From Pacificoceanicola sp048553275 (GTDB lineage: Bacteria; Pseudomonadota; Alphaproteobacteria; Rhodobacterales; Rhodobacteraceae), in NCBI RefSeq assembly GCF_048553275.1, contig NZ_JBLZMW010000020.1:27201-91200 (forward strand): DNA of 64,000 nt. The letters are read 5' to 3'. This document shows positions 8,966 to 17,344 of the stretch, one piece after another; positions within the stretch are counted from its first letter, which is position 1; every line of letters begins with the position of its first letter. The notes under the pieces were generated by a model. That model was not told where the DNA came from, did not search any database, and saw only the letters and a list, made by a program, of their open reading frames with translations. The position numbers and the translations under genes are program-made.

Positions 8966-11374
8966 ATGACATTGCCCCCTTCGCTTCAGGCCTGGTTCGA
9001 TCAGCGCGGCTGGTCCGTGCATCCGCATCAGCAGGCGATGCTGGAGCGTGCCGACGATCCGGCGCTGTTGCTGATCGCGCCAACCGGCGGCGGCAAGACA
9101 TTGGCCGGGTTCTTGCCGTCTTTGGTCGACCTGGCGGAGACGCCGGCGGCGGGGCTGCATACGCTCTATGTCTCGCCGTTGAAGGCGTTGGCAGCGGATA
9201 TACGGCGCAACCTGCGGGTGCCGATCGAGGAAGCAGGGCTGCCGATCCGGGTGGAGGACCGCACGGGCGATACGTCTTATACCCAGAAGCGGCGGCAGCG
9301 GGCCGATCCGCCGCATATCCTTTTGACCACACCGGAATCGCTGGCGCTGCTGACCAGTTATGAGGACGCGCCGCGCATGTTCGCCGGGCTCAAACGCGTG
9401 GTTGTGGACGAGATCCACGCGCTGGCCGAAAGCAAGCGCGGCGATCAGCTCATGCTGGCGCTGGCGCGGCTGCAGCGGATGTGTCCCGGCCTGCGCCGCG
9501 TCGGCCTGTCGGCGACGGTGGAGGATCCGCCCGCCCTGGCGTCCTTCCTCGCCCGGAATCCGGACCCCTGCGAGATCATCCTTGCCGATCCCGGCCCCGA
9601 TCCGGACATTGCGATGTTGCAGGTGGAGGCCCCACCGCCTTGGTCCGGCGGCGGCGCGGCCTATGCCATTCCTGCCGTGCTGGAGGCCGTGAAACAGCAC
9701 CGCACCACGCTGATCTTTCACAACACGCGGGCACAGGCGGAGATCTTCTTTCGCAACCTGTGGCTTGCCAACGAGGATGCCCTGCCCATCGGCATTCACC
9801 ATGGCTCGCTCGACCGGGCGCAGCGCGAGAAGGTGGAGGCGGCGATGGTGGCCGGTCAGCTGCGCGCCATCGTCTGTACCGGATCGCTGGATCTTGGCAT
9901 CGACTGGGGCGATGTCGATCTGGTCATTCAGGTCGGCGCCCCGAAGAACGTGAAACGGCTGGTGCAGCGGATCGGGCGCGCGAACCACCGCTATAACGCC
10001 CCGTCCAAGGCGCTGCTTGTCCCTGCCAACCGCTTTGAGGTGGTGGAATGCGTCGCGGCGCTGGAGGCGGTGCGGGCGCGCGATCTCGATGGTGAGCCGC
10101 GCGGGCCGGGGCCGCTGGACGTGCTGTGCCAGCATATCCTGATCGCCGCCTGTTCGGGGCCGTTCGAGGCAGGCGCGCTGTTTGAAGAGATGCGCAGCGC
10201 TGGCCCCTATGCCGGCCTCACCCGCGCCGCCTTTGACGATTGCCTGGAATTTTGTGCCACCGGGGGCTATGCGCTGCGGGCCTATGACCAGTGGAAGCGC
10301 CTGCTGCAGCGGCCCGACGGGCTGTGGCAGTTGCGCGATCCGCGCTCTGCCCTGCGGATCCGGCAGAACATCGGAACCATTCAGGACACCGATACGCTCA
10401 AGGTGCGCTGGCGCGGGCGTGGCGGCGCGCCGCTGGGCGAGGTCGAGGAAAGCTTTGCCGCGAGCCTGACTCCCGGCGACACTTTCCTGATCGGCGGACA
10501 GATCGTGCGCTATGACCGGCTGCGCGAGATGATCGTCGAAGTCAGCCGCGATGCCGCGAAAAAGCCGAAGATCGCGGTATTCAACGGCACCAAATTCGCC
10601 ACCTCGACACAGCTCTCGCAGCGTATCCTGCGCATGTTCCGGACCGGCGACTGGTCCGGCCTGCCGGAGCACACCGCCGATTGGCTGCGCCTGCAGGCAG
10701 AGGTGAGCCGTTTGCCGCAGCCCGGGCGGCTGATGATCGAAACCTTCCCCCATGACGGGCGGCAGAACATGGTTGTCTATGGCTTTGCCGGGCGCAATGC
10801 GCAGCAGACGCTCGGCCTCTTGCTGACCAAGCGGATGGAGGAGATGGGGCTGGCTCCCATGGGCTTTGTCAGCAGCGATTACGCCACTCTGATCTGGGGG
10901 CTCGACGCGGTGGGAGATCCCGCCGCGCTGTTCAACATTGAAGCGCTGGAGGCCGGGTTGGATGGTTGGCTGGCGGGAAATGCGGTGATGAAACGGACTT
11001 TTCGCGCCTCTGCCACGATTGCCGGGCTTATCGAGCGGCGGCTGGGCGGTACGAAAAAGACCGGACGGCAGGCGACCATGTCCTCCGACATTCTCTATGA
11101 CACGCTGCTGAAATACGATCCCGAACACCTGATGATGCGCGTCACCCGGCAGGAAGCGATGCGCGGCCTCGTCGATTTCTCGCGCATCCGCGAGATGTGC
11201 GAGCGGGTCGGCGCGCGGATCGACCACGTCCCGCTGACCCGGATTTCGCCGTTGTCTGCGCCGCTGTTCCTGGAACCTGGGCGCGTACCGGTGAACGGCG
11301 GTGCGGACGAGCGACTGCTGGATGAGGCCGTGACACGGCTTTTGCAGGAAAGCGGGCTGGCGGCGGTCGGATGA
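8966..11374 (+). CDS. Lhr-like DEXH-box helicase, ligase-associated type
   Basis: ATP-dependent helicase of 802 residues in the Lhr subfamily of superfamily 2. Motifs in order: Walker A APTGGGKT (38-45), VSPLKALA (motif Ia), TTPESL (Ib), DEIH (about residue 148), GLSATV (III), IFHNTRAQAEIF (IV), GSLDLGIDWGDVD (V) and QRIGRANHR (VI). The length of about 800 and the directly following PdeM-type phosphoesterase mark it as the ligase-associated DNA damage response helicase (TIGR04121-type) that usually travels with an ATP-dependent DNA ligase and an exonuclease. Those two partners are not in this window. The ATG at 8966 is chosen as the first codon in a conserved-looking N-terminus; an upstream extension to 8933 is less likely. 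Confidence 0.92.
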   Translation: MTLPPSLQAWFDQRGWSVHPHQQAMLERADDPALLLIAPTGGGKTLAGFLPSLVDLAETPAAGLHTLYVSPLKALAADIRRNLRVPIEEAGLPIRVEDRTGDTSYTQKRRQRADPPHILLTTPESLALLTSYEDAPRMFAGLKRVVVDEIHALAESKRGDQLMLALARLQRMCPGLRRVGLSATVEDPPALASFLARNPDPCEIILADPGPDPDIAMLQVEAPPPWSGGGAAYAIPAVLEAVKQHRTTLIFHNTRAQAEIFFRNLWLANEDALPIGIHHGSLDRAQREKVEAAMVAGQLRAIVCTGSLDLGIDWGDVDLVIQVGAPKNVKRLVQRIGRANHRYNAPSKALLVPANRFEVVECVAALEAVRARDLDGEPRGPGPLDVLCQHILIAACSGPFEAGALFEEMRSAGPYAGLTRAAFDDCLEFCATGGYALRAYDQWKRLLQRPDGLWQLRDPRSALRIRQNIGTIQDTDTLKVRWRGRGGAPLGEVEESFAASLTPGDTFLIGGQIVRYDRLREMIVEVSRDAAKKPKIAVFNGTKFATSTQLSQRILRMFRTGDWSGLPEHTADWLRLQAEVSRLPQPGRLMIETFPHDGRQNMVVYGFAGRNAQQTLGLLLTKRMEEMGLAPMGFVSSDYATLIWGLDAVGDPAALFNIEALEAGLDGWLAGNAVMKRTFRASATIAGLIERRLGGTKKTGRQATMSSDILYDTLLKYDPEHLMMRVTRQEAMRGLVDFSRIREMCERVGARIDHVPLTRISPLSAPLFLEPGRVPVNGGADERLLDEAVTRLLQESGLAAVG

Positions 11375-11542
11375 CCGCATGGCGCCCGGCTTGCTCCTTC
11401 CGGATCAACGCGCCTCTCCTCCGCCGGGGTCTCGCGCCGCTCGCAAAGCTGCCCGATGCGGCGCTGGCCACGCGACCTACCGGCGCGCGGGAGCAAAGCC
11501 AGACCCTTGCCGCGCGGGGCCGGGCATGGCATGGAACAAGCC

Positions 11543-12202
11543 ATGAACACCCACGCGTTTTCCTTCCACGGCGCACAGCTTCTCGCGCTGCCGTCCGGGG
11601 CCCTGCACTGGCCCGAGCAAGAGCTTCTGGTCGTTTCGGATCTCCATCTGGGCAAGAGCGCCCGGCTGTCGGCGGTCGGCGGCGCACAGCTGCCGCCCTA
11701 CGATAGCCGTGAGACCCTGCTGAGGCTGGAGGCGGACCTTGAGACCAGCGCGGCGCGGCGGGTCATCTGTCTTGGCGACAGCTTTGATGCGCCCGGGATC
11801 GAGGCGGCGCTGCCCGAGCCGGATCGCCTGTGGATCACCCGGCTGCAGGCCGGGCGCGACTGGACCTGGATCGAAGGCAACCACGATCCGGGACCCGTGG
11901 CCCTTGGCGGAACGCATCGCGACAGCCTGGAGATCGGCGCGCTGCAGTTCCGGCACATTGCCTCTGGCCAGATCGGCGAGGTGTCCGGCCACTACCATCC
12001 CAAGGCGCGATTGCAGCTCCGTGGCCGGAGCCTGTCGCGGCCGTGTTTCCTTGTCGATTCCGCGCGATTGATCCTGCCCGCCTTTGGCGCCTACACCGGC
12101 GGACTCGACTGCACCCGCGCGCCGCTCTGCGGCATGATGAGGGACGGCGCCATGGCGATCCTGACCGGCCAGCGCGCGCTGGCGATCCCGATGCCGCGTT
12201 AG
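11543..12202 (+). CDS. pdeM: PdeM-type metallophosphoesterase, ligase-associated
   Basis: Calcineurin-like phosphoesterase of about 219 residues, the endonuclease partner of the ligase-associated DNA repair set. The metal-binding motifs are all visible: DLHLG (33-37), GDSFD (78-82), GNHD (112-115) and GHYH (149-152). The start at 11543 (MNTHAFSFHG) matches the family's usual short N-terminus; ATG 11531 is an in-frame alternative with no better ribosome site. It follows the helicase by about 170 bp in the same direction, which is the usual arrangement. The gene product would act on DNA in the cytoplasm with two divalent metals. Confidence 0.87.
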   Translation: MNTHAFSFHGAQLLALPSGALHWPEQELLVVSDLHLGKSARLSAVGGAQLPPYDSRETLLRLEADLETSAARRVICLGDSFDAPGIEAALPEPDRLWITRLQAGRDWTWIEGNHDPGPVALGGTHRDSLEIGALQFRHIASGQIGEVSGHYHPKARLQLRGRSLSRPCFLVDSARLILPAFGAYTGGLDCTRAPLCGMMRDGAMAILTGQRALAIPMPR

Positions 12203-12223
12203 GCTTGCGTTGCGGTCCGCGCC

Positions 12224-12652
12224 ATGCGCCAATGCGCCATGGACATAGACCGCATTTACGACAGTTTCGCCCGTCAGGGCATGATGACCACGCTGCAGGC
12301 GCGCATTGAAACGGTGGCCGAAGGCGCTGTGACCCTCTCCGCGCCGATCACGCCCGCCACCTCGCAACAGCAAGGCTTTGGGCACGCCGCGCTGACGTTT
12401 GCGCTGGGGGACACGGCGGCGGGCTATGCCGCGCTGAGCGTGATTCCTGAGGGCTCGGAGGTGGTCACCTCGGAGATCAAGATCCATCTGCTGTCGCCCG
12501 CCATCGGGGACCGCCTGATCGCGCGCGGGCGCGTTGTCAAACCGGGCAGACGCCTGGTGGTGGTCACCGCAGAGGTATTTGCCCTGCGCGATGGCGCGGA
12601 AAAGCAGGTAGCGCTTCTGACCGGAACGATGGTGCCTGTGCCCCTCGGCTAG
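12224..12652 (+). CDS. PaaI-type hotdog thioesterase
   Basis: Acyl-CoA thioesterase of the hotdog fold, about 142 residues. The motif QQQGFGHAALTFALGDTAAGYAA corresponds to the PaaI pattern (HGG...AxxD) with the catalytic Asp in GDTAAG, and TSEIKIHLLSPA plus GRVVKPGRRLVVVTAEVF match the following strands. The usual HGG is replaced by GFGHA. An in-frame ATG at 12239 is a possible shorter start. It may be cotranscribed with pdeM (21 bp gap), but there is no functional link I can name. Confidence 0.82.
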   Translation: MRQCAMDIDRIYDSFARQGMMTTLQARIETVAEGAVTLSAPITPATSQQQGFGHAALTFALGDTAAGYAALSVIPEGSEVVTSEIKIHLLSPAIGDRLIARGRVVKPGRRLVVVTAEVFALRDGAEKQVALLTGTMVPVPLG

Positions 12653-12678
12653 GACACTGTCCCGCAGGATTTCATGTC

Positions 12679-12718
12679 GGGCGCCGCCCCCGTAAAGACG
12701 CGGGGGCGGGCGCCTTTG
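12679..12718. terminator. Bidirectional terminator between thioesterase gene and folD
   Basis: Inverted repeat GGGCGCCGCCCCCG and CGGGGGCGGGCGCC with one bulged base and an 8-base loop (12691-12700 region), followed by TTT on the plus strand. It sits between the two convergent genes. Confidence 0.7.
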
Positions 12719-12721
12719 GGA

Positions 12722-13621
12722 TCAGGCGGTGAGGCCGTCCGGCTCCGCAAGACCGTGCGCCCGGCAACAGGCCGTGATGGTGTTCGCCAGAAGGCAAGCG
12801 ATGGTCATCGGCCCGACGCCGCCCGGCACTGGCGTGATCGCACCGGCCACCTCGGACACCGACGCGAAGTCCACATCGCCCAGCAGCTTGGACTTTCCCG
12901 GCCTTTCCGGGTGCGGAACGCGGGTGATGCCTACATCGATCACCGTGGCACCGGGTTTGACCCAATCGGCCTTCACCATCTCCGCGCGCCCCACGGCGGC
13001 GACAAGAATATCCGCCCGGCGGCACACCTCGGCAAGATCTCGGGTGCGGGAATGGGCGACGGTCACGGTACAGTTTTCCTGAAGCAAAAGCTGCGCCATC
13101 GGCTTGCCAAAGAGGTTCGAGCGGCCGATCACCACGGCCTCGAGCCCCGACATGGACGCGATCTGATCCCGCAGCAACATCAGGCAACCAAGCGGCGTGC
13201 AAGACACCAGCCCCGTCTCGCCACTGGCCAGAAGACCCGCATTGACCACACTCAACCCGTCCACATCCTTCGCAGGGTCGATCCGCGCCACCACTGCGCG
13301 CTCATCAAGATGATCCGGCACCGGAAACTGGCACAGGATGCCATGCACCGCAGGGTCGGCATTCAACTTGTCAATCAAGGCGAACAGATCCGCTTCGGAG
13401 ACATCCGCCGGCAACTTGTGCTCAAAGGACGCCATGCCGACCTCAACGGTCTGCCGGTGCTTGGCCGCCACATAGACCTCGCTCGCCGGGTCCTGCCCGA
13501 CCAGGACGACCGCCAATCCCGGCGTGATCCCGTGTTCGTCCTTCAGACGCGCCACATGCCCCGCCACCCTCTCGCGCAACTCTGCGGCAAAGGCCTTTCC
13601 GTCGATCACTGTCGCTGTCAT
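12722..13621 (-). CDS. folD: Bifunctional methylene-THF dehydrogenase/cyclohydrolase
   Basis: FolD, 299 residues, interconverts 5,10-methylene-THF and 10-formyl-THF in the cytoplasm. The catalytic Lys lies in YVAAKHRQ (E. coli Lys56 equivalent); GILCQFPVPDHLD, PAKDVDGLSVVNAG, GRSNLFGKPMAQLL and PVPGGVGPMT are the standard FolD signatures. Length is normal. It lies downstream of fhs on the same strand, with a 240-bp gap that contains a terminator for fhs, so folD probably has its own promoter (an A/T-rich stretch near 13705-13740). With fhs it supplies the reversible one-carbon branch from formate to methylene-THF. Confidence 0.97.
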   Translation of the reverse strand: MTATVIDGKAFAAELRERVAGHVARLKDEHGITPGLAVVLVGQDPASEVYVAAKHRQTVEVGMASFEHKLPADVSEADLFALIDKLNADPAVHGILCQFPVPDHLDERAVVARIDPAKDVDGLSVVNAGLLASGETGLVSCTPLGCLMLLRDQIASMSGLEAVVIGRSNLFGKPMAQLLLQENCTVTVAHSRTRDLAEVCRRADILVAAVGRAEMVKADWVKPGATVIDVGITRVPHPERPGKSKLLGDVDFASVSEVAGAITPVPGGVGPMTIACLLANTITACCRAHGLAEPDGLTA

Positions 13622-13819
13622 CCGTCTTTCCCTTCCTTGCCCTGCGTGCCGCCGCGTGGAAATGAACGGCCTCGATCATCACCGGCCAGATAGGCAGTGT
13701 GCTGATCAATTGCACCCGGTGTCTTTTTTCACAAAACTCTAGCCCGACCTATCGCCCCGCGAAGCGCCGGACAAGGGCGCCCGGCGGGATGGTGGGCGGG
13801 GCGATGTCGCAGGCTTTGC

Positions 13820-13852
13820 AAAAGCCGGGACGAGCGCCGCGCCCATCCCGGC
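13820..13852 (-). terminator. Terminator downstream of fhs
   Basis: On the minus strand GCCGGGA and TCCCGGC form a stem around a GC-rich loop and are followed by TTTT (complement of 13820-13823). It begins 10 bp after the fhs stop codon. Confidence 0.7.
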
Positions 13853-13861
13853 CCGCTTGCC

Positions 13862-15538
13862 TCAGAACAGACCTTCGATCAGCCCTTCGTCGTTGAGACG
13901 GATCGTCTCGGATGCCGGTGTCCGCGGCAGCCCCGGCATTGTCATGATTTCACCGCAGATCACCACGACAAAACCCGCACCCGCAGACAAGCGCACTTCA
14001 CGGACCGGAACCGAGTGGCCGGTCGGCGCGCCCCGGCGGTTGGGATCGGTTGTAAAGCTGTACTGGGTTTTGGCCATGCAGACCGGCAAGTTGCCGAAGC
14101 CCGCATCTTCCCATTCTTTCAGCTGATTGCGGATCTTGGCATCCGCCAGAACCTCATCCGCATGATAAATCGACTTGGCGATGCGCTCGATCTTCTGGAA
14201 CAGCGGCATGTCGTCGGCATAGAGCGGCGCGAATTGGCTGGCGCCGCTGTCGGCGATTTCCGCGACCCGGGTGGCCAGATCGGCGGAGCCTTCAGAGCCC
14301 AGTTCCCAGTGCCGTGACAGGATCGCCTCGGAGCCCTGGCTTTCGACATAGGCTTTCACCGCGTCGATTTCCGCGTCTGTGTCGGTGACAAAGTGGTTGA
14401 TCGCCACGACCACCGGCACGCCGAACTGCTTGAGGTTGCCGATATGACGGCCGAGGTTGGCGCAACCCGCCTTCACCGCGTCCACGTTTTCACCGCCGAG
14501 GTCCGCCTTGGCGACGCCGCCGTTCATCTTCATCGCGCGCACCGTGGCGACCAGCACCACGCAGTCCGGCGCGAGGCCCGCCTTGCGGCACTTGATGTTC
14601 ATGAACTTCTCGGCCCCGAGGTCCGCGCCGAAGCCCGCTTCGGTCACAACATAGTCGGCCAGCTTGAGCGCCGTCGTGGTGGCGATCACGGAGTTGCAGC
14701 CGTGGGCGATATTGGCAAACGGGCCGCCGTGCACGAAGGCCGGGTTGTTTTCCAGCGTCTGCACCAGGTTGGGCTGCATCGCGTCCTTGAGCAGGACGGT
14801 CATCGCGCCATCGGCCTTGATATCGCGGCAATAGATCGGCGAACGGTCGCGGCGGTAGGCCACGATCATGTCGCCAAGGCGGCTTTCAAGATCGGCGAGG
14901 TCTTTCGACAGACACAGGATCGCCATGACTTCGGAGGCGACGGTGATGTCAAACCCGGTCTGGCGCGGGAAGCCGTTGGCCACGCCGCCGAGCGAGGTCA
15001 CCACATCGCGCAGCGCGCGGTCGTTCATGTCCAGAACCCGGCGCCAGGTCACGCGGCGCTCGTCGATTTCCAGCTCGTTGCCCCAGTAGATGTGGTTGTC
15101 GATCATCGCGGACAGCAGGTTGTGCGCCGAGGTGATGGCGTGGAAATCGCCGGTAAAGTGGAGGTTCATGTCCTCCATCGGCACGATCTGCGCCTTGCCG
15201 CCGCCCGCTGCGCCGCCCTTCATGCCGAAGTTCGGCCCAAGCGAGGCTTCGCGGATGCAGACGGCAGCCTTCTTGCCGATCCGGTTGAGACCGTCGCCAA
15301 GGCCCACGGTGGTCGTGGTCTTGCCCTCGCCCGCCGGGGTCGGGTTGATCGCGGTCACGAGGATCAGCTTGCCGTTCGGACGATCCTGCACGGAATTGAT
15401 GAAATCCTGGTTCACTTTCGCCTTGTCGTGGCCATAGGGCACGAGGTTCTCAAAGGCGATGCCGAGTTTTTCACCGATCTCGCGGATCGGGAGCTTGTTC
15501 GCCTCGCGGGCAATTTCGATGTCGGTCTTGAAGGCCAT
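13862..15538 (-). CDS. fhs: Formate--tetrahydrofolate ligase
   Basis: 10-formyl-THF synthetase, 558 residues, ATP-dependent attachment of formate to THF. The ATP-binding loop TPAGEGKTTTTVGLGDGL near residue 65 and the downstream GMKGGAAGGGKAQ, GAMTVLLKDAMQPNLVQTLE and NPAFVHGGPFANIAHGCNS segments are diagnostic. The start at 15538 gives the expected length of about 556-558; the longer frame to 15643 adds a non-homologous leader. Organised with folD as the formate-linked one-carbon module, common in Roseobacter-group bacteria that oxidise methylated compounds. Confidence 0.97.
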   Translation of the reverse strand: MAFKTDIEIAREANKLPIREIGEKLGIAFENLVPYGHDKAKVNQDFINSVQDRPNGKLILVTAINPTPAGEGKTTTTVGLGDGLNRIGKKAAVCIREASLGPNFGMKGGAAGGGKAQIVPMEDMNLHFTGDFHAITSAHNLLSAMIDNHIYWGNELEIDERRVTWRRVLDMNDRALRDVVTSLGGVANGFPRQTGFDITVASEVMAILCLSKDLADLESRLGDMIVAYRRDRSPIYCRDIKADGAMTVLLKDAMQPNLVQTLENNPAFVHGGPFANIAHGCNSVIATTTALKLADYVVTEAGFGADLGAEKFMNIKCRKAGLAPDCVVLVATVRAMKMNGGVAKADLGGENVDAVKAGCANLGRHIGNLKQFGVPVVVAINHFVTDTDAEIDAVKAYVESQGSEAILSRHWELGSEGSADLATRVAEIADSGASQFAPLYADDMPLFQKIERIAKSIYHADEVLADAKIRNQLKEWEDAGFGNLPVCMAKTQYSFTTDPNRRGAPTGHSVPVREVRLSAGAGFVVVICGEIMTMPGLPRTPASETIRLNDEGLIEGLF

Positions 15539-15757
15539 CTTGCGTGCAGTCCCGTTGGGTTGAGGGTTTTTTTGGTCTGTCAGGTGCAGCCATACCCGCC
15601 CGCCCGCATCCCTGTCGCCGCGAATCCGACCTTTCGCGCGCATTGTGCGGCGCGGCGTGATCAGGACCAGAGCGCAGGGGCGCGCATCGGAAACGCCGGG
15701 CGCGTGACGGCGACAGGCGGCGATACCACCTGCGTCAATTGTGGGGCGGCGCTCGTC

Positions 15758-16363
15758 TCATGCGTGCGGGTGCCAGTGGCGCTGGCCGGGGATGTGAAGC
15801 GTCAGCGTGTCGCCAACGGCCACGCGCCCCTCGCGCGCGACCCAGGCGGTCACGCCCCGGTGGCCCTCTGCTGCAGATTTGAAGCCCTTGGCCGGATCCC
15901 CCAGCACATGGCGCAGGCTTTTCGCCGGAAACTGGCAAGGTTGGTTGAGCATGTCGATCGCGACCGTCGCACCGGAGGGCGCCTGCAGCCGCGAGGACGG
16001 CGGCACATGGCTGAAATCGTGGATGCCCCGGATCACCATGCTCGCCCCGAGCCGCGCCGGATCCAGCGCCGAGGCCTCTACGCCCATGGCCTGCGCGATG
16101 ATCCCCAGTTCCTCTTCCGAGACGATGCTCAGCTGGCGTTCGTTGCGAATGTCCGTGCCCTTCGGATATTGCGATTTCACCCGGCTGCAGGAGGCCCGCG
16201 TCAGCCCGCCATGCACCGATCCCGCGATCCCGTCAAAGCGCAGGTCAAGCGTGTCGCGCACCTCCGACATCAGTTCCTGGCGGTCCGTGCTCGTGACAAC
16301 GCCAAGCCAGACGATCTCGGCGGTGTAGTCTGTGGGTATCAGGGCAGGCATCATGCGCTCCAT
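15758..16363 (-). CDS. MOSC-domain protein
   Basis: Protein of about 200 residues with a MOSC domain (molybdenum cofactor sulfurase C-terminal type). The pattern GGLTRASCSRVKSQYPKGTD, followed by LGASMVIRGIHDFSHVPPSS and the conserved cysteine in NQPCQFPAKSL, is typical; that Cys is proposed to carry sulfur or metal in this domain. Stand-alone MOSC proteins are linked to sulfur transfer to molybdenum enzymes or to amidoxime reduction. It starts 17 bp after the methyltransferase stop, so they probably form an operon. Start codons at 16354 or 16351 are alternatives. Confidence 0.85.
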   Translation of the reverse strand: MERMMPALIPTDYTAEIVWLGVVTSTDRQELMSEVRDTLDLRFDGIAGSVHGGLTRASCSRVKSQYPKGTDIRNERQLSIVSEEELGIIAQAMGVEASALDPARLGASMVIRGIHDFSHVPPSSRLQAPSGATVAIDMLNQPCQFPAKSLRHVLGDPAKGFKSAAEGHRGVTAWVAREGRVAVGDTLTLHIPGQRHWHPHA

Positions 16364-16379
16364 GCTGTAGGGCGGGGTT

Positions 16380-17171
16380 TCACCCCGCCGCGCGGGTCAG
16401 GGTAAAGAACATCCGCCGGAACGGGAAGAGCACGCTGCCGTCCTCTCCCGCCGGATAGGCCTTGGCGACCACCTCTTCATAGGCGCTGATCAACTGTCTT
16501 TGCTGCGGTGCCGACAGTGCCGAGAGGATCGGCCTGGCAAAGGTGCTCTCGGAGAACCGCCGCACCGGGTGCCCCTCGGTGCCGGGAGCCAGCGGCTGGT
16601 AATACTCTGTTTCCCAAAGATCGAACTGCCCCAGCGGGCTCAGCAGGCGATGGTATTCCGCAGGCAGCAACACGCCCGGCAGCGCGTCATGGTCGACAAT
16701 GCCGGGGAACAGCTCGTCGGCTATACTCAGCCACATGCGATGCGACGGCGCCCGGTTCTGATGCGGCACCTGCACGGCCAGTGTGCCGCCCGGAGCCAGC
16801 GCCGCCGCAAGACGCGGCATCAGGCTGTGATGGTCCTTCAGCCAATGCAGCGCCGCGTTGGAAAAGATCAGACCGGCGGGCGCTTCGGGCACCGGCGTCC
16901 AATCGTTCACATCGCCCCGGATCAGCGCATCATACGCACCGCTCTGCTGCGCCTGTTCCAACATGGCGGGCGACATGTCGATCCCGATCAGCCGTCCGGT
17001 GCCCATCCGCGACCGCAGCACCGGACCCGCCGCACCATTGCCGCAGCCGAGATCATAAGCGACCGTCGCCTCCGGCGGCGCCGGCACCCGCGCCAGAAGA
17101 TCCAGCGCAGGACGCAGCCGTAGACCGGCGAATTGCGCGTATAGCGCGGGGTTCCAGTCGTTTTGGGTCAT
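16380..17171 (-). CDS. tam: Trans-aconitate 2-methyltransferase-like SAM enzyme
   Basis: Class I SAM-dependent methyltransferase of 263 residues. The N-terminus MTQNDWNPALYAQF followed by RPALDLLARV is the Tam signature, motif I is VAYDLGCGNGAAGPVL, and GRLIGIDMSPAMLEQA is the acidic-residue motif binding the ribose. E. coli Tam esterifies trans-aconitate formed from cis-aconitate. The start at 17171 removes a non-homologous leader and has GGAAAG upstream. Most likely cotranscribed with the MOSC gene. Confidence 0.85.
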   Translation of the reverse strand: MTQNDWNPALYAQFAGLRLRPALDLLARVPAPPEATVAYDLGCGNGAAGPVLRSRMGTGRLIGIDMSPAMLEQAQQSGAYDALIRGDVNDWTPVPEAPAGLIFSNAALHWLKDHHSLMPRLAAALAPGGTLAVQVPHQNRAPSHRMWLSIADELFPGIVDHDALPGVLLPAEYHRLLSPLGQFDLWETEYYQPLAPGTEGHPVRRFSESTFARPILSALSAPQQRQLISAYEEVVAKAYPAGEDGSVLFPFRRMFFTLTRAAG

Positions 17172-17302
17172 CGGATCTTTCCGGTCGCTGTGGGGTGTTC
17201 TTCTGTCATAGCCCATGCGCCGGGTCCGCAACAGGAAAAGCACGCGCGCCCAAACGCCCCAGCCGCCGCTGCTCGCCTCCGGCGATCTGCCCCCTGGGAC
17301 GC

Positions 17303-17330
17303 AAAACGGCCGCTCCGAAGAGCGGCCGCC
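17303..17330 (-). terminator. Terminator downstream of ftsH
   Basis: Perfect 8-bp stem CGGCCGCT (17307-17314) and AGCGGCCG (17321-17328) with a CCGAAG loop; on the minus strand it is followed by TTTT. Lies 15 bp after the ftsH stop. Confidence 0.85.
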
Positions 17331-17344
17331 GGGGTGCGTTCACA

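Noticed and set aside
8957..11380. Long minus-strand frame of 807 codons antisense to the helicase gene
   Set aside because: Shadow of the GC-rich helicase gene; composition is His/Arg-rich, with no domain.
15539..15757. Possible ZTP or folate riboswitch upstream of fhs
   Set aside because: I looked for the ZTP core motif and did not find a convincing match.
14393..16405. Plus-strand frame of 670 codons across fhs and the MOSC gene
   Set aside because: Antisense shadow of two well-supported genes.
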